From assembly GCA_020436935.1 (NCBI GenBank), contig JAGQWX010000001.1, positions 1 to 64,000 on the forward strand: 64,000 nt of DNA, given 5' to 3'. Below, piece by piece: positions 62,034-64,000 of this stretch (the stretch's first letter is position 1; each line of letters opens with the position of its first letter). Made by a program: the position numbers and the translations under genes. Source of the stretch: Saprospiraceae bacterium (lineage in GTDB: Bacteria > Bacteroidota > Bacteroidia > Chitinophagales > Saprospiraceae). Below the pieces are notes generated by a model, which did no database searches, was not told where the DNA came from, and saw only the letters and a list, made by a program, of their open reading frames with translations.

Positions 62034-64000
62034 ATGAAAAATTGTATTTGCGCTTTCTTTTTGTTTCTGACTATTTTAGGTTTTTCACAAGAATATGACA
62101 CTGAATTTTTGCCATCTATTCAAATGGGTGGTACGTCTTACGTAATTGGTAATGACAAGTATGGGAATGTCTTCTTGAACTTATCTCCAGATAACAGGTT
62201 AAATCAAGCCCCATACGATGGACTCATCAGGATATTGAATGATTCTATTCTTACAGTTGATGAAAATTTCAAACCAGATCCAATCGTACAAAATTTTGGA
62301 CCTGCTGTAATAAAAACGGATTATGAAGGGAGAATCCTATTGGCTGGGAAAGGCATGATCAGGCTGTTAGAGGACGGTTCTCTTGATACAAGCTTTCAGA
62401 TTTACCAACCAATGGGAATCACCATTTTCAACTTCATTGTACTAAAAACCAATGAAATCATAGGCGTTGCAAGATTAGCAGACAATACTTACACTACATT
62501 TAAGCTAAATGAGCATGGAAAGGTTGATGCATCATTCAGTAAAGTTACTCCTGCTGATCTTTCATCGATTTGGATCAATGAAGACACTCAACATATTCTT
62601 CTCGGAGGAAGATTTGATCTTTTTGGAATTACCTTGAATTCAATTTCTATTGATCAATCCGGATTTTTGATTTCAAATTTCCAAACTCAAGGCATTCCGG
62701 GAATTATTGATGGGGCATTCACCAAAGACAATGAGTTTGTATTCCTCGAAGGTGACGCAAATACCATTTCACTCATCGATTCTACAGGTACCAACATTAG
62801 CAAGATTAAACTAAAACCAAATTTTCCTCTAGCTTTTAATGATTACATCTATTCATTCAAGCCGCTGGGCAATGACCGCTTTATGGCAGTCGGAAATAAT
62901 ATATATATCATTAAGACTAAACCTGAATTAAGTGTCGTAATAGAAAAAACTGATGTTCTGGGGAGTTCACTAGCTTACCCTATTTCTACCGATTCGAATT
63001 CATTTGTCGTGATTGGAAATTTGAACCCCCAACTGGATAGTATTATTGGGTTTGCTCAATTTCATGTCACAGATAATGAAGTGATTCCGGATTTTAGTCA
63101 CCATTTACGGATTTCGTCAAGTGGAGAGGTTTTTGCGCTTGAAGTGCAAAAAGATGGAAAGGTTTTAGTTGGCGGCAATTTGGCCTATGTCAATGGAATA
63201 TCTCACAGGAATATTTTCAGGTTAAATAATGATGGAAGCCTGGACCAACAGTTTTCCAACCTGTCCCGAAAAATTGCTAATCCCTTGATTTTTGGAATCA
63301 AGCAGCTCATCAATAGTAATCTTGCGGTCGCTTCAACCTATAATTCAGCAGCTCCAAATGGTTTTCCAAACGGAGCTTCGATATTGACAGATAAAGGGTT
63401 GCGAATCATTGCTTTACCTTTTCCTTATGGGAATTTTACCGTGACCAGCGTTACATTTCTGGAGGCAAGCACTGATAACATCTATGCAGGCCAAAGTGTT
63501 GCTGTCACTTTAGGCAATAAAACCAGCCAGGAACTTGTCAAATTCGACAGGACAGGTAAATTCATCAGCAACTACAATGATCATTTTACTGCTCTTGAGC
63601 GATACAATGGTTTCCTTGTCCAGCCAAATGATGAAATGATTTTATTCGGCATAGGTATTGGTTATGATGGCTCAGAACCTGCGAGTATCATAAAAATTGA
63701 TCCTAGCGGTAATCTCGATAACAGTTTTAAGACCAATCTACCAACAAAACTGAGGATTCAGGATGTAGTCAAAATCGCAGATGGGTATGTAGTTGCGGGA
63801 AATCTTGAAAAATCAGAACCAACCAGGTTCGAACCATATGTGGCAAAAATTTTTGAATCGGGATTGATGGATGAAGACTTTCGGGCCAATATAGAAAACT
63901 TCACCAGTGGAAATCTGGCTATGGTTCCTTACGGAGATGATCAATTTTTGATTTTTGGTAACTTTGGCATATACAACGGTGAAATCATCAGGAACAATGG
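62034..64000 (+). CDS. Secreted delta-60-type repeat (beta-propeller-like) protein, partial
   Basis: The frame from ATG 62034 is open to the right edge (655 codons), so the 3' end is missing. A signal peptide (MKNCICAFFLFLTILGFSQ) comes first. Then come repeated units of about 50-60 residues with the pattern FNxxGxVDxSFxx and VLVGGNLAYVNG, the delta-60 repeat seen in Bacteroidota and other secreted proteins and likely folding as a beta-propeller. A type IX sorting domain is expected beyond the window. It lies 133 nt after the ECF sigma gene and could be its regulatory target, which is not shown. Confidence 0.85.
   Translation, partial: MKNCICAFFLFLTILGFSQEYDTEFLPSIQMGGTSYVIGNDKYGNVFLNLSPDNRLNQAPYDGLIRILNDSILTVDENFKPDPIVQNFGPAVIKTDYEGRILLAGKGMIRLLEDGSLDTSFQIYQPMGITIFNFIVLKTNEIIGVARLADNTYTTFKLNEHGKVDASFSKVTPADLSSIWINEDTQHILLGGRFDLFGITLNSISIDQSGFLISNFQTQGIPGIIDGAFTKDNEFVFLEGDANTISLIDSTGTNISKIKLKPNFPLAFNDYIYSFKPLGNDRFMAVGNNIYIIKTKPELSVVIEKTDVLGSSLAYPISTDSNSFVVIGNLNPQLDSIIGFAQFHVTDNEVIPDFSHHLRISSSGEVFALEVQKDGKVLVGGNLAYVNGISHRNIFRLNNDGSLDQQFSNLSRKIANPLIFGIKQLINSNLAVASTYNSAAPNGFPNGASILTDKGLRIIALPFPYGNFTVTSVTFLEASTDNIYAGQSVAVTLGNKTSQELVKFDRTGKFISNYNDHFTALERYNGFLVQPNDEMILFGIGIGYDGSEPASIIKIDPSGNLDNSFKTNLPTKLRIQDVVKIADGYVVAGNLEKSEPTRFEPYVAKIFESGLMDEDFRANIENFTSGNLAMVPYGDDQFLIFGNFGIYNGEIIRNN

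Overview
The window looks like a chromosomal segment of a Bacteroidota bacterium, probably from the Saprospiria/Chitinophagia side of the phylum. The evidence is secreted proteins with type IX secretion C-termini (one type A, one type B), a giant SprB-like repeat protein, a NusG-like UpxY antiterminator heading a polysaccharide cluster, crtI/crtB, and repeated TAnnTTTG -7 promoter boxes of the Bacteroidota type. Base composition is moderately AT-rich. I see no rRNA, tRNA, CRISPR array, insertion sequence or prophage.

Layout. 1-5201 (minus) is the N-terminal 1733 residues of a giant secreted protein: a choice-of-anchor-A domain, PKD/Ig-like modules, then SprB-like repeats that are also tandem repeats in the DNA (225 bp and a 453-bp higher-order unit). 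It runs off the left edge. 5419-9067 holds rsmI facing a class A penicillin-binding protein and a small membrane protein. 9076-15774 (minus) is a compact six-gene housekeeping run: a glutathione peroxidase, holB, a RicT/PSP1 protein, lpdA, an RluB-type pseudouridine synthase and rlmN. 16078-16620 is a lone lipoprotein gene with its own promoter and strong terminator. It is followed by alanine dehydrogenase, crtI-crtB, an orphan SWIM zinc-finger protein, two tandem POT peptide transporters and a PaaE-like reductase.

26922-30441 (plus) carries a YfhO-like membrane protein and a glycosyltransferase. They converge on the main accessory region, a 17-kb minus-strand surface-polysaccharide cluster (47451 down to 30428). 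It begins with a winged-helix/degenerate nucleotidyltransferase gene overlapping upxY, behind a good promoter that contains a perfect inverted repeat. It continues with ugd, a small-protein/nucleotidyltransferase pair resembling a toxin-antitoxin module, rfbB, sugar aminotransferase and acetyltransferase genes, an ABC exporter, glycosyltransferases, a GDP-mannose-dehydratase-like gene and four methyltransferases. No Wzx, Wzy, priming transferase or Wza/Wzc is visible.

47635-55645 is devoted mostly to secreted or envelope proteins: a CarboxypepD_reg-like protein, a two-domain M16 peptidase, a CotH-like T9SS cargo, a WbsX-like protein and a type B T9SS cargo. 55851-61900 (plus) is a string of HtrA protease, thioredoxin, pdxH, acyl-CoA dehydrogenase, M50 protease with CBS domains, alpha/beta hydrolase and an ECF sigma factor. 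The last gene (62034 on) is a secreted delta-60-type repeat protein cut by the right edge.

The most interesting local logic is the head of the polysaccharide cluster: a DNA-binding protein with a broken nucleotidyltransferase motif, a candidate operator at its own start, and an antiterminator translated from an overlapping frame.
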